Below, piece by piece: positions 53,090 to 64,000 of a stretch of 64,000 nucleotides of DNA. Below the pieces are notes generated by a model. That model saw nothing but the letters and a program-made list of their open reading frames with translations, searched no databases and was not told where the DNA came from. The DNA is taken from assembly GCA_023078555.1 (NCBI GenBank), contig CM041197.1, positions 11,753,257 through 11,817,256 on the forward strand, read 5' to 3'. Made by a program: the position numbers and the translations under genes. Source of the stretch: Ulva prolifera (taxonomy: Eukaryota; Chlorophyta; Ulvophyceae; Ulvales; Ulvaceae). The first letter of the stretch is position 1; the number at the start of each line of letters is the position of its first letter.

Positions 53090-56000
53090 TCAACTTCCCA
53101 ACATCCCCAGCCCCAGCGGCAGCAGGTCCGACACAGCACGCAGCACAGTCGCCGCCGCAGCACGCACAGCGCGGCTGCGCACCGCCGCACACTCCGCGAC
53201 GGCCCCGTACACCACAAACAGGTGCGTCCGCTCGCCGCCGTCGGCGGCGGCCCCCGGCGCCGCGCGGGCCCGCCGCGTGCGCTCCACGAGCATGCGCAGT
53301 TCCGTTGCGCCCGGAATCGCCCCGTCCACGACCTCCGGCGCGACCCGCAGCTCCGCCAGCCGCTGCAAGACGACGACCGCGAGGCCCTCCAGCAGCTCCA
53401 GGTCAGCCCCAGCGAGGTCCTCCGGCTCTGCAGCAGCCGCGCCGTCGCCGGCCCCACCCCTGTCGGGGGCGTCCGCGCCACCGGCTCCTGGAGGAGCAGT
53501 GGGCGCCGCAGTGGCGTCTACCGCAGGATCGGTGGCCGCGTTGTCCGCAGCCGGCGGCCGCATCGCAGCCTCCCGGCCCTTGCGCGCTGACGCGGCCACA
53601 GCGAGCGGCTCTTGCAAATGCATGCCGTTCGGCCCGCGTTGAGCATGCTTTTGCACGCTTGCCTCTGCAGCGTCTGTGTGAGGCGCCCCCGCCTCTGCCT
53701 CGCCCGCAGCGTGTGCGCTTGCCTCGGGCTGTACTTCAGGTGCGGCTGGCATGGCGGGGGTGGGCTTCGAGTGAGCCGCGGCGTCGGCAGCGACAAGCGC
53801 GGAGAGGAGCGTGGTACAGCGGCGCAGGAAGAGCGGCAGGGCGAGCTGCGCGACCTCGAGGTGCGTCTCCTGTAGGCCTGCAAACACAAGGGCGGGGCGT
53901 CGCGGTGAGGCCGTGCTGGCCGCAGCGGCGGGCAGAACGGCCGGCGCAGCGTGCTTGTGTGCCGGTGCAGCGTGCTTGTGTGCGCATGGCAGGTACCCTC
54001 GATCGCGAGGCCCCTCTGTCCACAAAAAGAGCACACCCGTAGCGGCCATCATGCCTTGCCCGGACGAGCAGTGGCGTCAGTGCACCGAGTGCAACACCAG
54101 GAGTGGGTGGACACCGAGCAGGGCTGCTGGGCCACAGAGGGAGTGCACTGTTGGAGCAAGGCCAGTGGAATGTGAGGCAACGCATCCCACGGGCACGGGC
54201 TGCTGCAGGTCAGATTCAGGACTGCTGTGATGTCAATGCCCCGGACTGCCGTCGTGCGGGAACACCGTGGCAAGGCGGGTGCGTGCGTGGGCGTGCGGGT
54301 GCGTGTTCGGTGGGTGTCTGTCATGCTGTGCTGGGGCGCCGTGTTCGGGCTCGGCGTGGGTGTACATCGCCTGCCGTGCATGCATTGGGGCGTTGGCATG
54401 CTTGTCCGTTGCCCTGGCGGTGCCACCGCACAGTCTGACCTTGTCCTTGTAACACTCTGTGGCATGGACGACGGGCGTAGTGAACTCCGCTGACGCCGAC
54501 CGCTTCATCTGCCACTGTGGTGTTTCGATGCCAGGTGCAGTTACGCTGCCTGGCGCCCCACAGACACAGCCAACGTGCACATGCACTGCCTGTGGTGGAA
54601 CGCTGCTCCGGCTCGGCCTCATGCATGTGCAGTGGTTTCAGGCGCACCTCCGTCACCGTGACCGCTCGCCCGTCGCCCGCACAGCACGCACAGCTTCCGC
54701 ATGCACAGGAACACGAGCCGGCCGCCGGTGGCCGCTGCGGCGGGGGTGTCCGCGCTGCACCCCTCAGCCACCATCGCCACGAGGTCGCGTCGCACACGGC
54801 CCGGGATGTGCGACGTGCTCGACAACACCGTGCTCGCGAGGCAGTCCAGCACGGCCTCCTCGATCGGCTCCCACGCGGCGTCATGCATGCCCCGCGGCGA
54901 CGCCCCGGGGACCGCCCCCGCCGGGGGATGCAGGATCAGGTTGAATGTCTCGCGCACCTCCAGCCACACTCCCTGCACGTGCCGGACGTGTACGCGTACC
55001 ACCAGCACCCCGCCAGCGCTGCACCAAAGCCGCTCGCAGTGTCTTGGTTGTCACCGCAGCCGAGCGGGCCCGGTCATGCAGCAGAGTTGATGCGTCAACG
55101 CCGCCTCGAGACACCACTTTCGGGATCAGTAGGCGCAAATACAGGAACCACGCCACAGGAGAAGCCATGCTGCGCAAGATCAACATCCCTGAACCTTTTT
55201 TCAAGCAGGAAAGACGGTAAATGCCGGGGGGGGGCGCGCCTGAGTGGCTGATGCGCCGACCTTCTCCGAGGTGTAGTGCACACCCGGCAGACCAGCCTCC
55301 ACGAGGGCCACGAAGCTCTGCACGAACGCCTGCGGCACCGCCGCACCCACCTTGCCGTCGCCGTCCACCGGAGCCACCCACCGCAGGCCGATGCCGGCCC
55401 TCATCGCCGCCGCCAGCTGCCGCAGCGCCTCCCCCCGGACATCCCATGGCATGTGGCGCTTCATCAGCCCCACCGCCGCCTCCGCGACAGTCTTGGCCCA
55501 CAGCTTCCGCACGAGGGGCTCCGACTCCTGCCCAAGTACCGCTCGCTGCGGCACTACGGCCACCTCTCCCGCCGACACCTCTGCCGTCGGCGCGCAGTCT
55601 CCCTCTGCCCCGCCTGAATCCACCTCGGTCTCAGCCTCAATTGCGCCCGCCGCATCATCTTCCTCTGCTGCCGCATCCGCCGCCATTGCGGCAGAATCCC
55701 CGCCGTCCTCTGCCGCATCAGCTGCCGTATCTGAGGTTGCCGTAGCGTCCGCCGCGGTGTCCGGGGCGACAAGCGGCGGCGGGTGCTGCACGTGCATCTG
55801 CCCACACAGCCACCCCAGCAGCATGTCCCAGCGCTGGGGCTTGTCCTGCGGCGGGAGGAGATCCGGCAGCGCCGCGGCGAGGGTAGTCTGCAGCGGCGGG
55901 ATGTATGTTGGGGGCCACATCTCGCCGCCGGCGACCGGGTGCGCGGCGAGCGCGGCCAGTAGCGCCAGCAGACCCTCGTACGCGGCGTCGCTGATGTGGC

Positions 56001-57514
56001 CGCGGCCCTCCACATGCATCGCGGCCAGGGTGAGCATGAAGCGCTGCCGCACGGAGACGTGGGCGCGGGTGTCTTCGGTGGCAAACGCCGTCGCGATCGC
56101 GCACATCACGTCCCAGGAGGAGCTCCACAGGATGGCCGGGGCGTTAGGGTCGGTGGCGCTGGGGGCGACGACGTTGGAGAAGAGGGACAACGCGGTCAGC
56201 GCGACCTGCACACACGCGACGTTGGCGGGCACATGCGCTACTGGTGCTGGACGTCCGTAGCGTTTATCCTCGTGACGTTTTGATGTGGCAGGGTATGCAG
56301 ATCTGGGAGTGCTGCAAAGAGAAAACTGACCCCAACACGCTACCCAGGGAGAGTTTGGTCGTGCTGCGGGGGCGGGCACCGGTCGCATCATGCATGCCCC
56401 GGCTGCATCATGCATGCGGCGGCTGCATCTCTGCAGCGGCACAGCGGCGCTCACCAGCAGCACGGCGGTCATCGCCTGGACTCATTCGCCCGGTGTCTCG
56501 CAGATACACTGCAAGTGCAAAACATCCGATGCCGCTAGGAGCCAGAGTACCTTGCCGAGGCTCCATGGACTGTCCTGACGAAAGTGCTGACATTTGGGTA
56601 AATCAACAGAATCTGTGTGAGCGGCCCCCCACAGTGGGATAAGATCGCGTGGGACAGCAGCGCAGCAGGCGCACGACGAACCTTCCGGGATGCGGAGTCT
56701 TCAGGGAGGTTCTGCATGGTGATGAGGCCATGCATGACGTCCATGAGGGTGCGCCAGTCGGCCGCAAAGCACGGCAGGTGCATGACGTGGGGGAGCATGA
56801 GGCGCAGGAAGGCGGCCCAGCCGCGCAGGGCCTTGTCGAGGGTGTCGAGCCACTCCTTGGTGTACGAGTCCCGTGTGTGGTGTACCGGGAGCACCTGCAG
56901 CAGGCCACGCCGCATCAGCGCAATGCGCAGGGCCGCAATATTAGAACGCACGTGCTGATATGATGTGGCACGGACTGTTCCAGAATGCGGGGTCGCAAAC
57001 TCCCCACCCCATGCATACACACACGGGACAGCTATGGATCACTTGAATCGGCTGGCGATGGTCGCGTCTCGGTGTGGTACGGTGAAGTGTGCTCTGTTTC
57101 TGACGAATGCTCTGCGCCGGTTGATGGTGGCGTTGTGCAAGGGGAATGCTCTTGTGCTCCGTGCGGGGCTGCAATCTTTGGCTGGCATCACCGGTAGGAC
57201 TGTGGTACGTGCTCGTACCCGGCCTAGTGCCATGACTGAGTGGATTTGTGGATGGATTCCTAGGAACGACCCGTTGCCCGGCCTCTGTCCTTTGTAACTA
57301 CATACATGTACATGGGGGCCATGAACAGGCACAAGCGGAGGATGGTTTGCTCACGCCGCCCCACTTGGGCCTCGCACCCTCAAACGCACCGCACAGCCGC
57401 ATGCGTGCACGCTGCGAGAGCAGCCGTGTGACAGGCCAACAAAACCGTCTGAACCTGAGGAAAGAGCACTTCATGTGGATTGTGCTCACTGGCATAATTG
57501 TACACAAGACTGAG

Positions 57515-57545
<31 letters not shown>

Positions 57546-60500
57546 CGTGCCTGCGCGGTGCGGGTGCGGCGGCCCGCGGCGGCGGCGCGGTGCGCCTCGT
57601 CGGACAGCTGCGCGTTCTTCGCGACCTCCATCAGCAGCGGGAACGCCATGTCCCAGACGAGGCCCTCCTCCCCCGCGAGCGTGACGCCGTGGCGCGTCAT
57701 GATGTCGAACAGCAGGCGGATGCCGCCGGTGCGAACCTCGGGCCGCGGCTCGAGCGCGATGCGCTGCGCGCACTCCATCACAAACAGCAGCAGCTCGCGG
57801 CAGTCGGCGGCCGACAGCGTGCTCGCGAGCTGCGTCATCACGGCCTCCCCGCCGGCGTGCGCAACTGCAGGCGCACAGCGGCTCCTGCTTGTTATGTTCG
57901 GCGACTCGGTGTACAGCATCTGTTTCGAGGATCTCAGAGACAGCCTGTCGCACAATAATCAGCAAGCGCACCCGGCTCAACTTCTGCCTAGGCGTCGCTG
58001 CGGTGGAATGGTGGAAGTGGGGCACGCCTGACGGCACAGAGAGTCTCACGCGTCAGGCAGCACACAGGTACAGCCAGAAACGAGGGGGGAGGTGGAGCGG
58101 GGCAAACTGAGAGAGGGGGCGCACTGGGGTCGAGAGCGTCATCCTCGGCCGGCGAGCCCTCGTCCGCAAATTCCTGTGACACGCCGCCGTGCAGAGGGTG
58201 CTGTGAGAGAGCGGTGCCGGCGCGGCTGAGGGAGCCGCCCATGGAGGGCACGCCGGTGAGCGTCGTGAAGAAGCTCGACGCCGTCGCGAGCAGCCCCGAC
58301 GTCTGGGGGGCCTGCGAGGGCTCTGCCAGCGGCGCCCGTGCCTGAACGCATGTGGGAAACATCTCAAGCAGGCTGACTCTGTATGTTCCCCATCACTGTG
58401 GTGTGTGCGCGTTCACGCGAAGAGAGCCCCTGCAGTCTCAGGGGCCGCCCGGCTGTTTACAGCCCAAACAACGGACTGCTGCAGGCTAAGCAAAGGAACC
58501 GTTTAGTCGAACCTCGTCGATGGAAACGTTCGCATGTGGCGCGTTTGCATAGGTACATCACAGGACAAAGGGGGGTGGGGGGAAAACCGCACGTTGAGGT
58601 CGGAGGCATCGGCATGCATGTGCGCGGCGAGCACGCGGCCGATCGTGTCGGCGGCGCGCCACAGGCTGAGGCTCGCCGCGTAGCACGTGTTAACGTCGGC
58701 GGCCTGCATGACGAAGCATGCCTCGACGTGCAGCGCGCGGCGAAGCAGCGGCCGCGGCAGCGCGGCGAGGAAGTCGGCGACGAGCAGCTCGAGGGCCTCG
58801 TGGCCGAGGCGCACGACGCGCGCCGAATCGTCGCGCCGCGTCGCCGCGTCCTCCAGGATGCCCAGCACGCTGCGCCACGCCGCCGTCAGTGTCTCGCCGT
58901 GTGCCTGCAGCGCAGCGTCGGTCCCCGCGCCGCACGTCGAGGCATGGAGGCGCTCGCGGATGTGGTCTGTGTGTGATGGATACAACCATGGAACTGCTGA
59001 GGGGGTGGGCGAACCCAACATAGAGGCAAGCTATGAGCCATTGGCACGCTGCAGGTGCGTGGGTGTGAGAGGCCTGCATGCTGGCCGGGGGCTTTACATG
59101 GATGGAATCGGCGTGGTGACCAAAATACATTCGGATGGTAGCCGTGACGCTGTGGTATGCCGCCGCAGTCAGTAGAAGGCAAGGCTGGACAACCTGGCAC
59201 GCGAATCCGATCAATTGCCTTAAATTCAGCGTATTGGAATATCGAGGCATGGTATATTGGCATCGAGGCATGGAATGTTTGATTGATCCAATTGGGTCAG
59301 GGTGTATGCCCGTGGACACCTGCGCGCTGGGGCATGACACATGATATTCCAACCTTTCCATTTTGGTCATCGTAGCCAAAAAACTGCAGGCCGTGTGGAG
59401 GGCCACAGTCCTGGTGAGGGACAACGGGGGACGGCGCACCTGCAGGACGACATGGACAGTCTCGACGCACACATACCGCACGTCCACATAAGCCGTCGGG
59501 TGCCGGCAGACTTGCGCCACGGCGTCCAGCAGCAGCATCTCCAGCGCCGCATCCTCATCCCCCGCAGCCTCCCCACCACTCCCCTCCTCCCCGGCATCCC
59601 CCGGCGGCTCCGCTGCGGCCCGCGGCGCCGCAAGCGAGATGGACCCAGCCATGCCTACCGGCCCCGCGGCACCAGATGGCTCACCGTCAGGGTTTCCGCC
59701 GGCGCCGGGGCTGTCCGCAGGGCCCTTGCGGGAGGAGAGGAGGGTGAGGACGACGCGCTTGAGGCACGCGGCGGCGGCGGCGCGCTCAGCGGCGGCCGGG
59801 GCCGCGGCCATAGTGCGCACGCGCTCGAAGAAGACCGCCCACAGCGGCTCCAGGCGGCTGCGATTGCAGATGACGACCTCAGCCATGCGCTCTAGGGAGC
59901 CATCTCTTGGCAGGCCACCCTGCAACCAGTGTTCGTGTCAAGGGAAAACCACTCATCCGGCGGGGGAACTGTCAACCGGCGAGGATGGAACGAATATGTA
60001 GTACTCCTCGCATGGCAGCGAAGACTCTTTCGTAATAGTCCAGCTCAACGGGGACTGCTCAATCAGCCAGAGATAACCTCAGCGACCGGCCGTGAGAGCA
60101 CTCGGCATGCATTGCGGCGGTCGTCCGCACCTGCATGAGGATGCCTGTAGATGCGCTGAGGTCGCGCAGCGCAGTGATCACTGTCAGCGCCGCCTGCAGG
60201 GTGCCGTCGGCGGTCGCATGCAGCAGCTGTGCCGCCGCGGCCTCCAGGATTGCGAGGTCAGCGTCGCGGTCGCTTGTAGCCACTGCCGCAGGGTGTGCGG
60301 GGCGCGCCAGCGCCACCCCTGCCGGACCCGCCATCACGGTGTCGAGAGTGCACACGGTGGCTAGGAGGGCGCGCCAGCCGGCAGGGCCGAGGCGCTCGTA
60401 GAGGGCGTGTGCGACGTTAAAGGCGGTGCGGAAAGACTGTACATTGCGCGGTGTGAGGAGTGCCGCCGGCTCGCGCTTCCTGCAGTTCCAGCGAATCGTC

Positions 60501-63500
60501 GATACACTGTAGTTACATCGAATCAAAGCTATGCCTGGTCTTGCACATCGCTGCTGTTGTGCAGGGGACCGAGACTGATTCATGGTGTTTGAATCAGCAA
60601 GGAGCTACCATGCCTACCGAAAAGCGAAACAAGATGCAGCCGGACATGAGAGACAGAGACGCCTGCGATGTGATGAGCACGCCGGCGACATGCAAGCACA
60701 CGGGGCGTAGCGGGGGCAGGGGCGCTGGACGTGGCTACAGGTGCGCACGTGGCGGAGGGCCGCGCTCCGGCGGCCACCCGTGACATCGGGCTCATGATCT
60801 CCTGCGGCGACATGTCCGGCAGGCTGGCGGTCGAGTCCAGCCGCGCCGGAGTCGTGGGCAGGGTGCCGCTGATCGCGGTGCGCAGCGGCTCCGGCGTGTC
60901 CGCGGCGGCCGGGGACGGCGCCGGCGCGGGGCTGGCGGTTGCGGACAGCGGCGCTGCGGCCGGGCCGGCGGGGGTGGCCACGGCGGGCGGGGAGGGGTCG
61001 GTGAAGGAGCAGATGGTGGTGAGGGTGGCGAGCATGACGTCCTGGAGGCCGAGCACTCCGGCCGCCGTTGCCAGCGCCTGCAGCGCCCTCAGCGCGTGCA
61101 CCACCAGAGCCTCTGCGCTCACCGCGTGGATCACCGCCGACAGGACCTGCACACGTTCATGCGCCGCATGCGTCAGCGTGGACAAGTGCACCACACTTCG
61201 TCACTGCAAAACCTGGATCCGCAGCCCCACCCGCGATGACGGCGCGGCAGCAGACCAAGCAGCAGAGTCGCTATAACACTGCAGCTCAAGCCCGCCACGG
61301 CATCGCGGCAGCATGGTTCAAAGCAGATGGCAACGCTAGAATTCAAGGGCGAGCGTGGCGGCTGCAAGTGCGTGTACGTTTCAGCGGCTCAGGTTCACAG
61401 GCCCATGGCGACCACAGAATACAGAGGGGGGGGGGCACCTCCAGGGAGGGCTGCCAGAGGATGCCAGCGAGCAGCCTACACGAGTCATGGGTCGGCGGCG
61501 GCAGCAGCGGCCACAGCTTCTCCAGCGCCACCTGTGACGCGTACGTGCTCGGCATGCGCGCCTCCGGTTGCGCGCCCGCCGCAGCGCTCGCGGCAGCCCC
61601 CGCCTCAACCGCCTCTGCGGCCCCGGCATTCTCCGCCCCCGCACCCTCACCGGCCACGCCAGGCCGTGCGCCGGAGGCCACGGTGGAATTGGAGGGGGTG
61701 GCTGCAAGTGGCGACTGCGCAAACGGCGCCGACAGGGACGAGGGGCTGCCAGGGGGCTGCTGGGGGAAGAGCTTGGGGTCGGTGGAGATGGTGGACGTGG
61801 CGGAGGTGGGGCGGGGGCGGTGCGCGGCACCGTTGGCGGGCAGGGCCGCGCAGCGGTCGAGGATGCCGGAGAGGGAGTGCAGGAGGGAAGTGACGACGTC
61901 GACCGCGAGCATGACGATGTACAGCGCCCCGTAGCCGGTCGCCGCCTGCAGCACCCGCGGTGTCATGCATACGGCGTCGATAATGAGTGGCTGGAGCGCA
62001 GATGAGGAGCGCAGATGAGGAGAGGGTATTCTAGGCACTGGATGTGTACATGAGTGGGCCGCGGCGGTGGTGTGCAGTGCTGTGACGGGAGTGGCTATCG
62101 TGGCTTGCGTGTATGCAGAAGGTGAAGGCCCGTTGACATGCATGGATCAGTAGTGAGGACGTGTGTGCTGGTCGTGGCCGCATCTACCGGTACCACTCCA
62201 CGGGAACAAATGCCTCAGATGCGGATGAAACATGGTATGCGAGTAAATGCAGTGGCAGCTCGACTCATGTGCGATTTGCCCGAGCGGGGGTCAGGGGCAC
62301 AGGCATGGTGGCGCTGCAGGGGCACACGTGCGAGGACAACTCGGCCTCGAGCGACAGCTGCCGGTTCTGCATCTTCTGCGCCCACAGCGTGCCCAGCAGG
62401 GCGACGGCCTCGGGGTCGCCGCCCCCGGCCGCCGTCGGCGCCGCGGTGGAGGTGAAGGCCACAACAAAGTCCCCCGCCGTCTGCAGCGTCATCGACACCG
62501 CCCGCAGCTTGTGATCCATCTTCATGTCGAACCTACACCGAGGGGTCGCTGAAGCTGCTTCTTGGATGTGGCACTGAGCGGACGGGGCCACTTCGGCACG
62601 TGTGCTCCTGGTCATCTGAAGTTATCAATGTCCGACAAAGCATACGTCATATGGCTTCAGAATGATCCAGAATCAGTTCACTTTACCGTAATGAACTCAG
62701 AAAACAGTCGTTGACATCACAGAATACATCTTCTGGGAGACACACACAACAGCACCCAGAACAGCAGTGGCCCGCCACGAGACTCTTGCGATGGGCGGAA
62801 GAGTGAGCAGGCCTGTGGGGTGCGAGAGTGTGCAGGTTTGTGGGTGTAATAGTACTGTGGCACATGGGTGTGGGTGCGTCAGAAGGCCCAAGGCGGCGAG
62901 ACGAGTAGCACCAGGATAAGCGCGATCGATTGCTTTGGCTTGAGTGTGCAGTGCAGATGCTATACCTCGTACACTTCATTGCTGTTGTGTTGACTGCCGC
63001 CTCGCCCTTGGCGGCGATGTAACACACACATGCGGGGTGCAGAAGGCAACGGCCATCAGTCTAGAGAGGGGAGGCGCACGTTGTATGCATGAAGTGCACA
63101 GCTGGGGAGGCGCTGCAGAGGTTGCGGAGGCCATGCATGCAGAGGACCTGCTGCGAGAGGTGGGAAGCCTCATTGACGCCGTCCAGCATGCTCACGAGGA
63201 ACATCTCGGATTTGGTGGCCACCAGTGGCCCATACAGCGACACCACAGCCACAGCGCATTGCAGCACGACGCGAAGCACGCCCACCTGCACAACGCCACC
63301 ATGTCCGGAGTCCTGCCGGCATGCATGCCCCAGCTGCCATGACTGTGAGGGCCACTGCACGGCTGTACTAGTGGACACCCTCACTGGCTCAGAAGCTGTC
63401 TCTAGGCTCCACGTCTCCTGACGACGCAGCATCAGCAGCTGCAACAGTCACTGTTGGACACTACGTCCAGGACGCCAAATAAAATGGTCCGCAACAGATG

Positions 63501-64000
63501 TGTGCAGTCAGTGTACATCTTGCACCTCAAGTCAAGCAATCACGAAAGTACGGCCAGGCCTTCTCGAGGCTGCACCATGCGAGAGTTGGTGCAAATGCAT
63601 GAGGCCCCTCCAAGCCACACCTGCAGCGCATCGCCGTCATCGGCCATCTGGCCGTGCAGCGCGAGGCGCACGGCCCCGCAGACGTCCTCCCGCAGCATGT
63701 CCACAAACGCCTCCCGCACCCGGAACACCGCGACATGATCCCGCAGAGCGTCCCCGATCACCTCGAACAGGAACGTCGACGCGGGCGGGGAGCACTCCAG
63801 GAGCTCCGACGGCCGCCCCCGCGCCATGCGGCACACCTCGCGAAGCAGCGTCAGCGCCACCTGAGCCTGCGGCGTCTCCGCCTCTGCGCTGCGTGACAAC
63901 GTCGGCGTGGACGCGGAAGGCGACCGCGGAGTCGCCGGGTCGCCGCCACGGGGCGTGCCGGGGGGCGACGCAGCGGGAGCCGGGGACGGGGCCGGGGACG
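53090..64000 (-). CDS. MON2: MON2-like endosome/Golgi trafficking scaffold (5' partial)
   Basis: Fourteen exons in the window: 64000-63621 (continuing outside), 63285-63080, 62532-62328, 61990-61439, 61146-60749, 60479-60131, 59919-59440, 58904-58593, 58341-58125, 57864-57551, 56894-56682, 56205-55261 (or 55240), 54972-54648, 53877-53090. They encode about 1,890 residues of HEAT-type helical repeats. Family landmarks appear in the expected order: LYGPLVATKSEMFLVSML, HTTFDMKMDHK across a junction, AATAAGVLGLQ, TPRNVQSFRTAFNVAHALY, LEPLWAVFFERV, VVLQAHGETLTAAWRSVLGI across a junction, LPVHHTRDSYTKEWLDTLDK, SASRKVALTALSLFSNVV. MON2 is related to the Sec7 BIG/GBF Arf exchange factors but lacks a Sec7 domain. 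It acts with DOP1 and flippases in endosome-to-Golgi transport. Oddities: long Ala/Pro/Asp-rich inserts (about 55600-55780 and 53400-53700), one certain GC donor (57550), and an element B copy in an intron. Confidence 0.85.
54261..54455 (+). repeat. Element A fragment in a MON2 intron
   Basis: GT-rich sequence ending GCGGTGCCACCGCACAG, then TCTGACCTTGTCCTTGTAAC, matches the terminal part of element A. It lies in the last MON2 intron (53878-54647), antisense to the gene. Confidence 0.5.
57027..57298 (-). repeat. Element B copy in a MON2 intron
   Basis: The sequence 57030-57297 is about 90% identical to the reverse complement of 35281-35551 and ends GTCCTTTGTAAC, the terminal motif of the element. 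On the plus strand it keeps an 84-codon-plus open frame (MDHLNRLAMVASRCG to RNDPLPGLCPL and stop); the opposite strand is open too. It sits in the 656-bp intron 56895-57550. No element A portion is attached here. Confidence 0.7.
57516..57545. repeat. G30 run next to a GC splice donor of MON2
   Basis: Thirty G on the plus strand, that is a C30 tract in the MON2 pre-mRNA beginning 6 nt into the intron, right after the donor GCACGC at 57550-57545. Confidence 0.9.

Overview
The window is nuclear DNA of a eukaryote, most likely a unicellular alga or similar protist. Five multi-exon genes can be built with consistent reading phase. Their exons are clearly more GC-rich than the surrounding DNA, introns are short to medium, acceptors are almost always (T/C)GCAG, and the favoured donor is GTGCGC/GTGCGG. 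Intergenic DNA is long, moderately GC-rich and full of microsatellites, homopolymers, inverted repeats and dispersed short elements. No single marker fixes the lineage; a chlorophyte/prasinophyte or haptophyte alga would fit the splice-site style, but this is inference.

Layout. 1-11.9 kb: no gene I can defend; a repeat field with hairpin elements, a 110-bp inverted repeat, a (CA)188 tract and about a dozen copies of a ~60-bp dispersed motif. 11.9-12.5 kb (+): 5' exon of an unidentified membrane or secreted acidic protein. 12.8-21 kb: gene-poor, with a 70-bp perfect palindrome and long poly-C and poly-G runs. 21.06-21.92 kb (-): a candidate two-exon secreted cysteine-rich protein. 22-27.9 kb: gene-poor, with a second ~500-bp CA tract. 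27.95-30.09 kb (-): COQ5, the ubiquinone C-methyltransferase, four exons. 30.5-34.7 kb (+): a head-to-head partner of COQ5 encoding a 914-residue fusion of a PDE12-type 2'-phosphodiesterase/deadenylase with a complete YrdC (threonylcarbamoyl-AMP synthase) domain. 34.98 kb (+): tRNA-Thr(UGU). 35.1-39.4 kb: repeats, no assigned gene. 39.4-45.1 kb (+): a six-exon, 1294-residue armadillo-like protein. 45.1-48.3 kb: gene-poor. 48.3-52.06 kb (-): a six-exon AGC protein kinase that starts with a PAM2-like poly(A)-binding-protein motif. 53.09-64.0 kb (-): 14 exons of a MON2-type (Sec7/BIG-related, endosome-Golgi trafficking) scaffold whose 5' end lies beyond the window.

The most notable biology is the PDE12-YrdC fusion. 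It joins, in one uninterrupted reading frame, an RNA 3'-end-trimming enzyme that acts on mitochondrial RNAs with the enzyme that makes the donor for the tRNA t6A37 modification. It is divergently paired with another mitochondrial gene and lies about 290 bp upstream of a tRNA that carries the t6A-type U36-A37 context. The second is the PAM2-AGC kinase architecture. The third is a family of small hairpins with a fixed 15-nt loop and compensatory arm changes. Exon coordinates below were derived by hand from reading-frame continuity, splice signals and remembered family motifs; no alignment or transcript data were available.
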